64,000 bases of DNA from Nectonema munidae (lineage: Eukaryota > Nematomorpha > Nectonematoida > Nectonematidae): NCBI GenBank assembly GCA_030549495.1, contig JAUIRK010000819.1:114501-178500 (forward strand), given 5' to 3'. The position numbers were made by a program, and so were the translations under genes. How positions within the stretch are numbered: position 1 is the stretch's first letter; each line of letters starts with the position of its first letter. Of the stretch, positions 24,101 to 33,905 are shown piece after piece. Below the pieces are notes generated by a model that worked only from the letters and a program-made list of their open reading frames with translations, searched no databases and was not told the origin of the DNA.

Positions 24101-27100
24101 TTGTGGAAATAACAGTTTTCATAATGAAAATTAACATACTTGATAGTTATATAGCAAAGCTGTGGCCGGACGGTGAGGATGCTTCCAAATGGTATTTGGC
24201 GAAAGAAATCAAGCCCAAAATGTACAAGTAGGAAATTCGTATGAACTGAATGCGTAATGAATAAATCCCTAATGCACGAGATGCCAAATAGGCACAATAA
24301 TAATAATAATAATAATGATGTGACACATGGCATACTGAGATGAGGCTTAAAATTTAGTTTCCCATTATTTGGGCATATCAGCATCAAATCAATGCAATTT
24401 AACCCTCAAACGTTACTGTGTGTACATTTTGTACACATTAGTATTTCAACTATGAGCCTCTAGGCATAAAAAATTAGACACAACTATTGAGTATCATGTG
24501 ACTCAGTATTATCAATGCAACTAAATCAGCATCATGAAATTGATCGTCTTGTCCCAATTCATAGTGCGTGAATAACACTTCCACTTAAATGGTAAAACAT
24601 GTGTACATTTTGTACACACGACTTTTTTTATCTTTCTCTCTCTCTTACTTCAAGCTAATTTTTCCACTGCACTATGTATTTATTATGCAGTGATGTATTT
24701 AGTCTGTGTTGTTCACAGATGTTTTGGACAAATTGATGTGAATGTCACATAATTTTTCATTTTTGAATCTCTTTGCGCCATATTTGTTGATTACTTCTGC
24801 ATCCTTGCTTGCTTTTTATAATTTATTTTTGCATTGTAATTGTTAAAATTTAACGCTATAAACATGTCGAAAGAAAGAAATTCTTTCAAAAACGCTTCTA
24901 CATTGATTTCCTTGATCTCTGTAAATTTTACCGATAGTGAGGATGATTTTGAATCTTTTAAAAGTTTGTCTGAGAAAGATGAATACAAGTTGATTGAAAT
25001 AGAGACAGACTACGACACCAATGGAAGAAGATGAATCCCCAAATAAAAATTGTGTTGATGAAGATGCAAGAACTCTTCAAGTTTTTCATGAACATAATAA
25101 ATCTTCTAATGATGATGATGAAGATGATTAAATTTATGAAAATCAAAATAGTAACATTGAGCTCTTTGAAAATAATTTCTTGAATAGTGAAAAATATGAT
25201 AAAGATTTAAAGGCTGGCAGTGCTTGTTGGAGCTTAAACTCAATTCCCAATGCTCTTCGAAAAAGAAATATTTTGACTCAAACTCCTACAAATTTATTTT
25301 CTGTAAACAAAGAAATTGCTGCTTTCTTATTATTTTACAGTGAGGAGATGTTCCTACATATTCTCAGATATACAAATCGTAAAGCTCATGATATACGGTA
25401 TAACTATATGGAAAACTCTAAAAAAGACAACTTTCCATTTTATATGTCCAACTTCAGTGAAGCTGAGATCAAAGCCTGTTACACTGTTATAATAAGAGCG
25501 GGCGTTGACAGAGACAATATGTCAAACTTACAAGAACTATGGTGCTCAAAAGATGCAAGACCTTTTTACAAGGCAACAATAAGTGCTGTAAGAGTAAAGT
25601 TTTTCCTCAGATGATTGCGTTTTGATAACTTTCGTAGTAGAAACGAAAGAAGAAAAAGTGATAAAATGGGAGGTTAATGGAAAATTAGAAAAAGTTCTAT
25701 GTTCCAGGTACTTTTATAACTGTTGACGAACAACTCGTCGGATACCGAGGTAAAGTTCCCGGAAAAACATATATGCCGTCCAAACCAAGAAAATATGGCC
25801 TAAAAATTTTTTGGGTATCTGAAGCTTAAACAGGTTTTGCTTTAAATGGATATGCTTACACTGATGCAGATGAGCAGCTCAGCTTGAAGTTCAACGACAA
25901 ATTTTCATGTAACGTTGTGATGTATTTGATGCAACCTTTTTTCAACACTGGCAGGGAAGTTATTACGGATATATATTTCACTTCATATCAACTGGCAAAA
26001 AAACTTGCTGAAAAAAATCTATCTTTGTTAGGAACAGTGAAGTCATCAAGAAGAGACGTTCCAAAAGTGTTGAAAAATTCGAAAAATCGTAAAGTGTTTT
26101 CACCATTGTCAGTCTATGATCATGCAGAAAAAGTATGTCTATTTTCCTACATTCCAAAGAAAAATAGATCTGTACTGATGATGAGCTCTTCACACAATAA
26201 AGTTTGCATATCTTCAAGAGAAGACAAAAAACCAGATATAATATTGGAATATAACCAAAATAAATGTGGCGTAGATTTGATGGATTCGATCATCGAAGAA
26301 TTTACATCAAGAAGAAACACTTCAAGATGGCCCGTTCTTGTGAACTACAACATTATTGATGTTTGCTGGCACAACGCCTATATCATTATGAAAAAAAATG
26401 GATACACTTTATCACGGAAACAATTTTTGAGAAATCTTTCATTTCAATTGGGTGAGTCTTATGCTAAATCAAGACTTCAAAAAGCATCCATATCTGCTGA
26501 AGTGCGTTTAGCTGGTCAAGTTGTTGGATATTCGGCAACAAACCAAAGTGAATATCAAGTTGGATGTGAACAAAGTTGTTCAAGTAGAGCAAGACGGTGT
26601 TTTGAATGTAAAAAGTGGAGTCGTTCAGTTTGCTCTAAATGCAAACTCCCAATTTGTCCAAAACACAGGAGGCAAATTAAAAGAAGTTTTTGCTCAAACA
26701 CTTTTGACAATTTGAAAATACTTTAACTTTTTTAAATAAACTTATTTTTTGAAGAAATTTACTTTATTCTTTAAAATGAGTAATATGTGTACATTTTGTA
26801 CACATTTTTACCATTGCGTTGCAGTTTTTTACTATACTATTGAGGGTTTTAATGAAGAAATTAGTTTTTTTAATAAAAAATTATTCTTATAAATTTTAAA
26901 ATTTTATAAAAAGTATATTTAAAAAAATTATTTTTATAACTTAAGTTTTTGAGCACTAATTATATTGTCTTCGGATAAGCCTAGTGGTGGGAGTGTAGAG
27001 TGTCGATCCATTAGTGTAGATTCGATTCCCGATCGTGACTATCTCGATAGCATCTGTCTAGCTACGTAAGATTCAAAATTTCTAAAGTTTAAAAAGTTAT

Positions 27101-28187
27101 AAGTTAGTGAGATCAATAACAAATAAATCGAAATTTTGAAGCAAATTTTAAGCTTCAGATCTATAATTCATTCATTCAGTACGTCTAATCATTCACTAGG
27201 CCATGTATTGATTTTGTGAATAAAAACTCAATAACATTGAAAAAGAATTCTAACAGAGGTTCTAACAGATCAAGTAACAAGCTATTTTAATTACAGTTTA
27301 TAAGGTAAAACACGAATAATATTAATATTCCTATACACATTAGTGTACTTTCAATATATTGAGAATGAAGTAAAATACAGTATATATAGATTAGGGCAAC
27401 TGCTTTCACACGATTGTAAACGACAAAAATCTCATACTAAAATAATAACAGCATCTGAACAATATAGGCGTACCTGTTCTCAGAAAATGGCATATCTTTC
27501 ACTGATTAACGCGAGTTTGTGTTAAAATTTTGATTATTAAAATTTTGTTTCAGAAAAAATGACATAAAATTGAAAAAAAAAGTAAAATGTATGTTTTAAT
27601 TATAAAAAACAAAATCAGTAAAAAAACGTTTACTAGATTTTTGGCGAAATGTCTTTGGGCCAAATTTTCGTACGGACAATGACGGCAAGCCAACAAGGGC
27701 TTGTTAGCATATCTCTTAAACTTTGTAAAGTAAAGTATATCAGCAATAATTATTTCAACCAATGGCATTTTGAACAGGAAAAATCACAAACTAAACCAAG
27801 TCATCATCAAAATTTTATCTCACTGTTTTATTTTTCTTTGAAATTTCAATTTTACTCTTAAATGCAAAAAAAGAGCAAACAATTTGGCTTGAAGCACTTT
27901 CAAAAAATCTAAGCGAAAATTTCTCTGAAGCGAATTCTTCAGGAGAGTGGGAGACAGTATTGGGTGAATGTACCTGTGAGGATGTAGGAAAAGATGAGAG
28001 AAAGGAAGAAGATGTTGGTGGAAGTTTTTTGGCGTTGCACGATGAGTATGGTAAGAGCGGCGCCAACATTCAGGATGATGACGAGCAGAGTGATGATGAT
28101 GTATATGATGACCCAGTGCAGGTTGGAGATGTAGACAAGGGAGAAGGAATCGAGAAAGTTGAAGGAAGTGTAATCTTCGAAGTTCAT
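18049..28187 (-). CDS. Rhodopsin-like seven-transmembrane receptor, six coding exons
   Basis: Six minus-strand segments join with matching splice phase: 28,187-27,974, 22,546-22,314, 21,562-21,394, 20,298-20,109, 20,062-20,014 and 18,165-18,049. Together they give 972 nt, a predicted 323 residues. TM1 follows a 23-residue N terminus; TM2 is FFLSLIFSYILTG+LLVLPV; TM3 ends in AIAIERYVAL (E-R-Y in place of D-R-Y); TM4 has the conserved Trp (LAIWLVSFC); a Cys sits in loop 2 (ANTTC); TM5 is LQLSFGATVPLCITVILYLH; TM6 has SICNLPF; TM7 has NAFINTGT+TNILVII, then a helix-8-like RDTIKTIRK and a tail with THCCCSER. Hallmarks are altered: Tyr at the usual TM2 Asp, CNLP for CWxP, and N-I-L-V-I for NPxxY. 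It should be a plasma-membrane G-protein-coupled receptor; the ligand is unknown. Intron 1 (5.4 kb) carries a piggyBac element and two SINEs. The weakest junction is exon 4/5. Confidence 0.75.
18783..18899. mobile_element. Palindromic TTAA MITE (117 bp)
   Basis: TTAA at 18,779-18,782 and 18,900-18,903 brackets the element. The left arm 'cccatttagtaacaatggt' and right arm (reverse complement) 'cccatttagtaccaatgtt' form about 39-bp imperfect inverted repeats that continue to 'ccaaaggaaac'. TTAA plus CCC ends are the piggyBac signature. It lies in receptor intron 5. Confidence 0.8.
18904..19959. other. Rest of receptor intron 5, no feature seen
   Basis: The plus-strand frame at 19,351-19,575 has no recognisable domain and no convincing splice context. 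Nothing else was recognised. Confidence 0.4.
20014..20062 (-). CDS. Receptor exon 5: end of TM7 and helix 8
   Basis: A 49-nt segment after 'gataccag' encodes TNILVIIRDTIKTIRK, which lines up with the NPxxY-(x)n-F-R region of class A receptors (N-I-L-V-I, then a basic helix). The donor AAG|GTATGC is strong. The preceding intron would be only 46 nt, so this junction needs transcript support. If the exon instead read through, it would stop at 19,960. Confidence 0.5.
20109..20298 (-). CDS. Receptor exon 4: loop 3, TM6, start of TM7
   Basis: Acceptor 'tttatcag' (AG at 20,300-20,299), entered in phase 1. It encodes a basic segment SIEKRNKSIVK, TM6 MVFTFVIVYSICNLPFYFIV, loop 3 and the start of TM7 (HTYNAFINTGT). 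The donor is uncertain: GT at 20,108-20,107 (phase 2) keeps the TM7 frame, while a better-looking site at 20,112 does not. Confidence 0.7.
20437..20546. mobile_element. piggyBac-type MITE with decayed TTAA sites
   Basis: The left end 'ccttttgaggaccagtgtgg' and the right end (reverse complement) 'ccctttgagggccagaat' are inverted repeats. They are flanked by TCAA (20,433-20,436) and TAAA (20,547-20,550), both one change from TTAA. The ccttttg-gaccagtgt motif is shared with the MITE at 63,348. It lies in receptor intron 3. Confidence 0.6.
21394..21562 (-). CDS. Receptor exon 3: end of TM4, extracellular loop 2, TM5
   Basis: Acceptor 'tatcttag' (AG at 21,564-21,563), phase 0. It encodes IVCPILVKLIKRANTTC (loop 2 with Cys), then NHYLQLSFGATVPLC and ITVILYLHIAIKLLQ (TM5). 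The donor taken is CAAA|GTAGGC (GT at 21,393-21,392), phase 1, which matches exon 4. The exon lacks a methionine near its start, so a simple ORF scan misses it. Confidence 0.7.
22314..22546 (-). CDS. Receptor exon 2: end of TM2, TM3, TM4
   Basis: Acceptor 'tttatttag' (AG at 22,548-22,547), entered in phase 1 so that the split Gly codon is completed. It encodes LLVLPVYTLIYFFGF (end of TM2), TM3 ending IAIERYVALNFPVHF, and TM4 EFCYYVVLAIWLVSFC. The donor is TGC|GTAAGA (GT at 22,313-22,312), phase 0. A poly-coding-like GA-rich patch further upstream (22,930) is unrelated. Confidence 0.8.
22930..22958. repeat. (GAA)n microsatellite
   Basis: About eight GAA units in receptor intron 1. It produces spurious glutamate-rich and serine-rich frames on both strands between 22,706 and 23,060. 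Confidence 0.8.
23180..23206. repeat. (TA)n microsatellite
   Basis: About 12 TA units between 'aaaaaatata' and 'aatagtataa'. Confidence 0.75.
23547..23692 (-). mobile_element. tRNA-derived SINE, family 1 (antisense copy)
   Basis: The reverse complement gives 'tggttagatgctggattcga' (A box), 'gggttcgatccggcatcaag' (B box), the body 'cgatacaagcggcgcaattg' and the 3' end 'tttacctttat'. It matches the copy at 6,070-6,225 along the whole body with a few differences. It lies in receptor intron 1. Confidence 0.85.
24403..26848 (+). mobile_element. piggyBac element with both ends, transposase lightly damaged
   Basis: TTAA at 24,399-24,402 precedes CCCTCAAACG; the right end on the opposite strand reads CCCTCAATAG, with TTAA at 26,849-26,852 (two extra bases separate it from the CCC end). 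About 2.45 kb is normal piggyBac size. Transposase frames are 24,864-25,034 (acidic N terminus MSKERNSFKN), 25,180-25,614, a stretch with FITVDEQL near 25,713 (first catalytic Asp) followed by one in-frame stop near 25,827, and 25,884-26,726 (280 residues). In the last, Asp29 (EVITDIYFTS) and Asp131 (NKCGVDLMDS) are the second and third catalytic residues, and a Cys/His cluster at 228-261 is the usual C-terminal DNA-binding domain. About three lesions in all, so it is inactive but young. It lies antisense in receptor intron 1. Confidence 0.9.
24420..24436. promoter_or_regulatory. Subterminal palindrome of the piggyBac element (three copies)
   Basis: GTGTACattttGTACAC occurs 17 bp inside the left end here, again at 24,601-24,617, and once at the right end at 26,787-26,803. 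Its position near both ends suggests transposase-binding sites; that role is inference. Confidence 0.6.
26965..27075 (+). mobile_element. tRNA-derived SINE, family 2
   Basis: A-box-like 'taagcctagtggtgggagtg' and B-box-like 'gattcgattcccgatc' are about 45 bp apart, as in tRNA-headed SINEs, followed by 'tctagctacgtaag'. The cloverleaf is not intact enough for a tRNA gene. Only one copy is seen in the window. It lies in receptor intron 1, just past the piggyBac element. Confidence 0.6.
27974..28187 (-). CDS. Receptor exon 1: N terminus, TM1 and start of TM2
   Basis: The ATG at 28,187-28,185 has an A-rich context (cacaaaaATG) and is the first methionine after an in-frame stop 20 codons upstream. 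The exon encodes an extracellular N terminus, TM1 (WVIIYIIITLLVIILNVGAA) and the first half of TM2 (FFLSLIFSYILT). The donor is CAG|GTACAT (GT at 27,973-27,972), phase 1. Without splicing the frame runs on only to 27,939 and breaks off in the middle of TM2. Confidence 0.75.
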
Positions 28188-28314
28188 TTTTGTGTTGTCG
28201 GGGGTGAAGTGATGTGCAGGCTTTGTGTAAGGATCACGAAAATTCTATCAACAAACGTCAAGTCAACTACATATACAATAAAACGAATGGTTTAGCAGAG
28301 CTTGAGTATTATGT

Positions 28315-28336
28315 ATGTGTGTGTGTGTGTGTGTGT
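28315..28336. repeat. (GT)n microsatellite next to a hAT insertion
   Basis: About 11 GT units, directly adjoining the left target-site duplication of the hAT element. Confidence 0.85.
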
Positions 28337-28342
28337 CTAGAT

Positions 28343-30870
28343 CAGCAGTTCCAAACCTTGGGGTCAACAGGCATTTTTTGGGGTTGCCAAGATCCCAAAA
28401 TAAAAATATTGTCACTTCTTAATTCTGAGACTTTTTGGATATACAGTCACAAAAATTGGTTGAAGGATAGGGAATGATTTCTTATCTATTTTTAACAAAG
28501 ATAAATGAAGAAAAGTACGAAGAAGAGAAACCCACAAAAAAGATGAATCCATTTTGATTTTCATATTTTCTTAAGAAAGGGTTAGGGTGAGAAAGAAAGC
28601 TGTCAAATAAGCATTGATGCATTATCCTCGTGCTTTCTCCTACAATTTTAACAAATAGTATATATACGCTATTTTCATTTTTAAATGAATTCCATCCTTT
28701 CTTCATTGTAATTTTTCGTAAGTTTGGCGCGCAAAAGGGGTGCGCTAGTAATTTAATTTATATTTCATTTCAGATTACTTAGTGATTTGTAGAAAACGCG
28801 TGTACAAAGAGAATTCTTGGCTCTGGATTTACGCGTCTCATCGATAATAGAAACGAAAACCACAAGGCGTTGTATGTGGAGAAGTTCTCAGCAACGAGTC
28901 GCTTAAAGAAAATGATCTCAAGCGCCATCTCCTGGGAAAACACCGAACTCTGGCAGTTCTTGAGTATTTTAAGAGGAAGGAAAAAGAACTGATACGTCAG
29001 CGGTTAGACAACTCTATGCACAAAGGAGTGTATTCTGTTCAACAACAAACACTTTCATCCTATCTTGTTGCAAAAAAATTGCCAAGTGTATGTAGCCACA
29101 CACAATTAGAGAAAATTTGGTAAAGCCAGCAGCCCTTGATATTATTTGTATCACCTTTGGAGATGCTGCAGTGAAAAAATTGAAGCTATTCCGCTGTCAG
29201 ATAACACAATCAATCGAAGAATTCAAGAGATGTCACAAGACAAGAACAGGTAGTGGCTGCCATCAAGGAGAGTGGAAAATTTAGCTTGGAGTTGGATGAG
29301 TCAACTGACGTCGGTGTCGATGCTCAATTGGTTTATGCGTGGTATCAAAAAAAGAGTGACATTGAAGAAAACCTTCTGTTCTGTAAATCACTAGAGAGAC
29401 AACAACAAGAGTTGAAGATCTTTTCAAGTTGGTTGATAGTTTCTTCAAAGAAAAATGGGATAAGTGCTACAGTGTGTGCTGAGATGGAGCCCCCACAATG
29501 TTAAGTCCACGTCAGGTTTTCACTGCTAGAGTAAAACAAGTCAACCCCACAGTGATAGCGACTCATTGCCTGCTTCACTGAGAAAACCTTGCTTCTCGAT
29601 AAATGTCACTTGAACTTAAACACTATTATAGATGTTATTCACATAGTAAATTTTATTAAATCATCAGCATTGAATCCACTACTGTCTAGTCAAAAGTGCT
29701 CTGATATGAGATCCACAATATGAACATCTGCTTTATTACTCTTCTGTCAGGAGGCTATCACTAGGAAAAGTGCCTCAAAATGTGCTTTACCTGTGTGCAG
29801 AGGTTGAAATCTTCCTAAACGAGAAGAAACATGTACTGACATCAAGGCTTACAGAACCAAAGTGGTTGCTTAAACCTGCATATCTGACAGATATATTTTC
29901 ATAGTTGAATTTGCTGAATATGTCCATGAATGAAAAAGATGAGACTATAATCTCTGTATCAGAAAAGTACAAGGCTTTCAAAACAAAACTGAAGCTGTGG
30001 AAAGGAAAGATTGATCTAGCAAAAACTGCGTACTTTTTAATTTTGGAGCTTTTTATGGAAGATAAAAAAGATGCCTCACTTCTGACCTTGCAAAGTGTCA
30101 TTAGTGGGCACGTTGAGAAATTGAGTGAGGAGTCTGACAGGTAAATTCTGAGTGGAGAGCTGCATGAGAAATACTAATGTTTGCAAAGACACTTCGATAT
30201 CCAAGCCGAGGATCTTTCAGAAGAGGAGTCTTCTATCAAAAATCTTCAAGGAGAGCTTATAGAGATCCAGCATGAGAAAACTCTTCGTTTTATCTTTCGG
30301 TGACAAACTCTAAGTGTGTTCTGGACTGTTGTGAAAAAAAACTCTTCCTTGGATTCGAGGCTGTGAAAGTGTTGCCTTTCGCTACAACCTATTTATGTGA
30401 ATCACGATTTAACTGCCATCAAAAGTAAAAGCTAATGTTTAATCTCTGGCTGCAACCGAAACATGATTTGAGGGTAGCACTTTTCAAGACTCAACCATGA
30501 ATAGAGAAACATAGCAACATGATTCAATCCCAAGGGTTCCAACTAAAATTAATTTACCATTTCACAACTTTACCTTATTTTTTAAAGAATGGGACAGAAT
30601 ATTATTCCAGAAGTGGTTGTTTTAATTAAGGTCAAGTTTTAAAATTCATAATGCTGTGAATATAATAAAATTTAATGATGTTAATTTTGTCTTTCAGAAC
30701 CTTAAAGTACATCTCTTCCAGATTTATTCATTACAATTGTCGTCCCTTACTTTTACAGCCCTCTAATCATATATAGTTGTAATAAAATATATGCAACCAA
30801 TTGAGTGAGGTCGCGGTCATATTTTGAGAAATATAATTAGGATCGCCTGAAAAAAGGTTGGGAACCACTG
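28343..30870 (+). mobile_element. hAT element (ZBED5/FAM200-like) with TIRs and 8-bp target duplication
   Basis: The right end on the opposite strand reads CAGTGGTTCCCAACC; the left end reads CAGCAGTTCCAAACC. Flanks are gtctagat (28,335-28,342) and gtctaggt (30,871-30,878), an 8-bp duplication with one mismatch and a TCTAG core typical of hAT targets. Inside, plus-strand pieces show a BED-type finger (VVCGEVLSNESLKENDLKRH near 28,875), LSSYLVAKKLP, FSLELDESTDVGVDAQLVYA (29,253-29,504), a block PKWLLKPAYLTDIF and VSEKYKAFKTKLKLWKGKID (29,905-30,144). Frames are broken in several places and the C-terminal dimerisation block is poor, so it is inactive. The left end is about 155 bp upstream of the receptor start codon and may overlap its promoter. 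Confidence 0.85.
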
Positions 30871-31202
30871 GTCTAGGTGCTTTTTGTGTCCAAGTAAATA
30901 GGAACGTTTGTGTCAAAAATGGCAAAACATGCATACTAACACTAATGCATCCAACCTACTTGTTGAAATTTATTTTATAAGCGAAGTCTATGCCTCCTTC
31001 AAATTTTATATCATTTCTTTTATTTACCCAAATGAATTTTTGTAGCACATCATAAAAATGCGGGAAGCGTATGCGAGATAAGAAATCACTGCGCTCACAA
31101 ACGCGTAATGCAAAACATGTGTTATGCGCTAAGATCAATAAGAAGCGTGATAGCAGTGGGATGTGAGAGTATAAGAGTAGAGTTATATATAAAGTGCAAC
31201 GT

Positions 31203-31313
31203 GTGACTGATGAGTATAGGGAAAAAAGGCCTCCGTGACTGATGAGTATAGGGAAAAAAGGCCTCCGTGACTGATGAGTATAGGGAAAAAAGGCCTCCGT
31301 GACTGATGAGTTT
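31203..31313. repeat. 32-bp tandem repeat, 3.5 units
   Basis: 'gtgactgatgagtatagg' followed by 'gaaaaaaggcctcc' starts at 31,203, 31,235 and 31,267, with a partial fourth unit at 31,299. The three full units are identical, so the expansion is recent. Confidence 0.9.
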
Positions 31314-32060
31314 TTAAGTTTGGACCTTGTTTAGAAATTAAAAAAAAAAAATTAAAAAAAAAGGTATTCTAACAACATTCTTTGTATAAATATAAAAGAA
31401 TCAAGAAAAAAATTTAACCAAATTTTATCTTCTGGTTTTTTGCGCAATGCGTGCAAGAAAAAATGTGCCCTTAAAAAACTATTATTATCTATAGACACAT
31501 ATGTCTTTTTTCTTCTTTTTTTCAAAGTTTTATAACTTTTTTGATTTTCGATGATATTTGGTCAAATTTAGAAAAATGATGTATTTTAACTATATTAACA
31601 TACATACAAAAAATTATTAAAAAAAACATTTCAAAAAAGGTTATTAAAATTTTAAAAACCTAAACAAATGTGTACTATATACTTGTCACACTTCGTTCAG
31701 CATAGGAAATGCCCCCGAAGCTTTGCCAAGCTATCGAAAAATATTTCAGATATTGCTTTTGTTTGTTACGATGAAATTGTTTGAGGGAGCGTTTTTTCGA
31801 AAAATTATCTGATTTTTTTGAAACCTGTTGTTTGCTTGTACAGTATACAGGGCCATAGCGAGAAGCCTTTTTTGCCTGATTCTTTCTACAAATGAAAGAG
31901 AACTATGGCATATTACTCCATTTTGATGGTTTGCTATTACAAATTGAGCACTTTTTGTACAAAAAGATTTACCAACGAAAAAAACTTTTTGATCTAAGTT
32001 TAACTTATTGAAATGCGTATATGGTTGGAACGGATCTGCGACATTATAGCTAGGCCCCAA
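31314..32060. other. No identifiable gene; one minus-strand frame of unknown nature
   Basis: A 104-codon minus-strand frame (32,060-31,746) with NLDQKVFFVGKSFCTKSAQF is not recognised and has no splice support. It abuts the left end of the Mutator-like element and may be older transposon sequence. The rest is AT-rich. Confidence 0.35.
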
Positions 32061-32061
32061 T

Positions 32062-33905
32062 CAGTTAGAACCAAAAGAGCTAGTAGATTTGAGTTAGTGC
32101 GACAAAATGGCTAGTTCCATAATAGCTAGTACCCAAAACCGCTTTATGATAAAACAGCTAGCCGTGCATTTAAGCTGTAACAAAAATATCTGTTTAACCA
32201 AAAGGTTTAGTCCAAGAAGATGTAGCCTTGTTTAGCATTGAAAATGTAGCTTTGATTAGCCGTAAAATGTGGGGTAGAATAGTATTTAAAATGTAGCTGT
32301 CAGTTTTCTTTTAAATTTTTTATTAATAACTAAATAAGTAGTATTCCACCCATCATCATGGAAATTATCAAGTTGCAGAAAGGAAAAAATTTACTCAATT
32401 ATACGATTGATTTTTGTACCAAAAAATACAACAAATAAAAGCAACCAGAACTGGAGATGTGAGATGAAGGGTTTTAGGGGAACATTGAAAGCTGTGCTGA
32501 ACTACAAAGAAAATTGTGAAGTAAAAAGGAGACAAGAACATAATCATGCCCCAAAATTCCCGCAGGCAAAGTGTTAGAGGTGCTTTAAGCAAAATGAATG
32601 AACAAGCCTCAAAAAGTAGTGCACCACCGCGGAGAGTTATTGCCAGTATAGTTCAAGGGCTGGACGATGAAGCAATGGCCAACGTCCCTAAAAAAGGGCG
32701 CTCCAAAACGAATTCAACGCGACGTAAGCTTGAAGACCATTTTCCTGAACCTATATCAATTAACGAATTGCAAATTCCAGAAGAATTTAAAACAGTTACC
32801 ATAAACGGAAATACAGAACCCTTTTTACTGAGTGATGTAACAAGGGCTTCAAAACGATTAATCCTTAACGTAAGTTAGCGTATGCTTGATCAACGTGCCA
32901 ATTCAAAAATATGGATGTGTGCTGGAACTTTCAAAGTTTTTCCCAGAATCTTTTATCAATTGTATACAATGCATGTTGTTAAAGAAGATTTTCCATGTGT
33001 TTGTGTTAGGCTGCCAGATAAAACTCAGTCAAAATATGAACGAACGTTTCGGATTTTGAAAGACAAGCACTCAAACTGTGATCGTGAAAACGTAACCTTA
33101 GACTTCGAAAGGTCTGCTATTAATGCATGCATGACAGTGTTTCCTGGTGCAAACGTAAATTACTGGATATCAAATATCTATATATCTGATGCCAACTGCC
33201 GTCTTTATTGCAAGATGTTGTCTGCTTTGGCGCTTCTAGATCCAGATGAAGTGAAAGATGCATTTGAAAAGTTGAATGAAAACCTCGAACGTCTACAATT
33301 GGATGAAAAAATGTAAGTATTGTATGACTGTTTTAAAGACGCAAACATTTTTAAACGACAGAGTAGAGGAAGAAGAATACCTTTATTTCCCATCGATTTG
33401 TGCAACGTTCTGGAAAGAACACAAAATGCTAGAACAAGGACCAATGGAAAGCAAGTACCTGTAAAAAAGAAAGACTAAGGAAACCAACGATAGGATCAAA
33501 AACTTGATCTACTAGCATATCAATAATATGATATATCTACTAAAGATTTTTTACGAGCAATCAGCTATAACATAGCATATTAAATTTGCCACTTTTTATC
33601 ATATTTACTTATTTTTCTACTCAATTTGTTTTTTATCTGTTCCTATAATAAAGTGTGTTGATTAAAACTATTACTGATATATAATAATGTTTTATAAAAT
33701 TATTGATTAGAATTTTATATAGTTCTTCACACACATTTTAAGCAACATTACATTTGCTTGAAACTAGCTAATTTGCTTAACAGCTCTTTTTGTACCAGCT
33801 TAAATGCACGTTTTTTTGTTATAATGGCGATTTTGGTACTAGCTTTTATGGAACTAGCCATTTTGTCGTACTAGCTCAAATGTACTAGCTCTTTGCCTTG
33901 CTGTT
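32062..33905 (+). mobile_element. Mutator-like element (MULE) with about 130-bp inverted ends
   Basis: Left end 32,071-32,200 and right end 33,761-33,903 are inverted repeats. Shared phrases are 'aaagagctagta', 'cgacaaaatggctagttcca' and 'gtgcatttaagctg'. The internal plus-strand frame 32,546-32,878 continues in the same frame at 32,882-33,316 after a single in-frame stop. The product has the MULE transposase core: GTFKVFPRIFYQLYT (Asp region altered to 'CAGTF'), VRLPDKTQSKYERTF, VTLDFERSAINACMTVFPGA (second acidic residue) and, after a frame change near 33,380, FPIDLCNVLERTQNARTRTN (the FPI-LWN...RTNN block). The element is compact (1.84 kb), so it is either a short MULE or internally deleted. 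No clear 9-bp target duplication was found. Confidence 0.85.
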
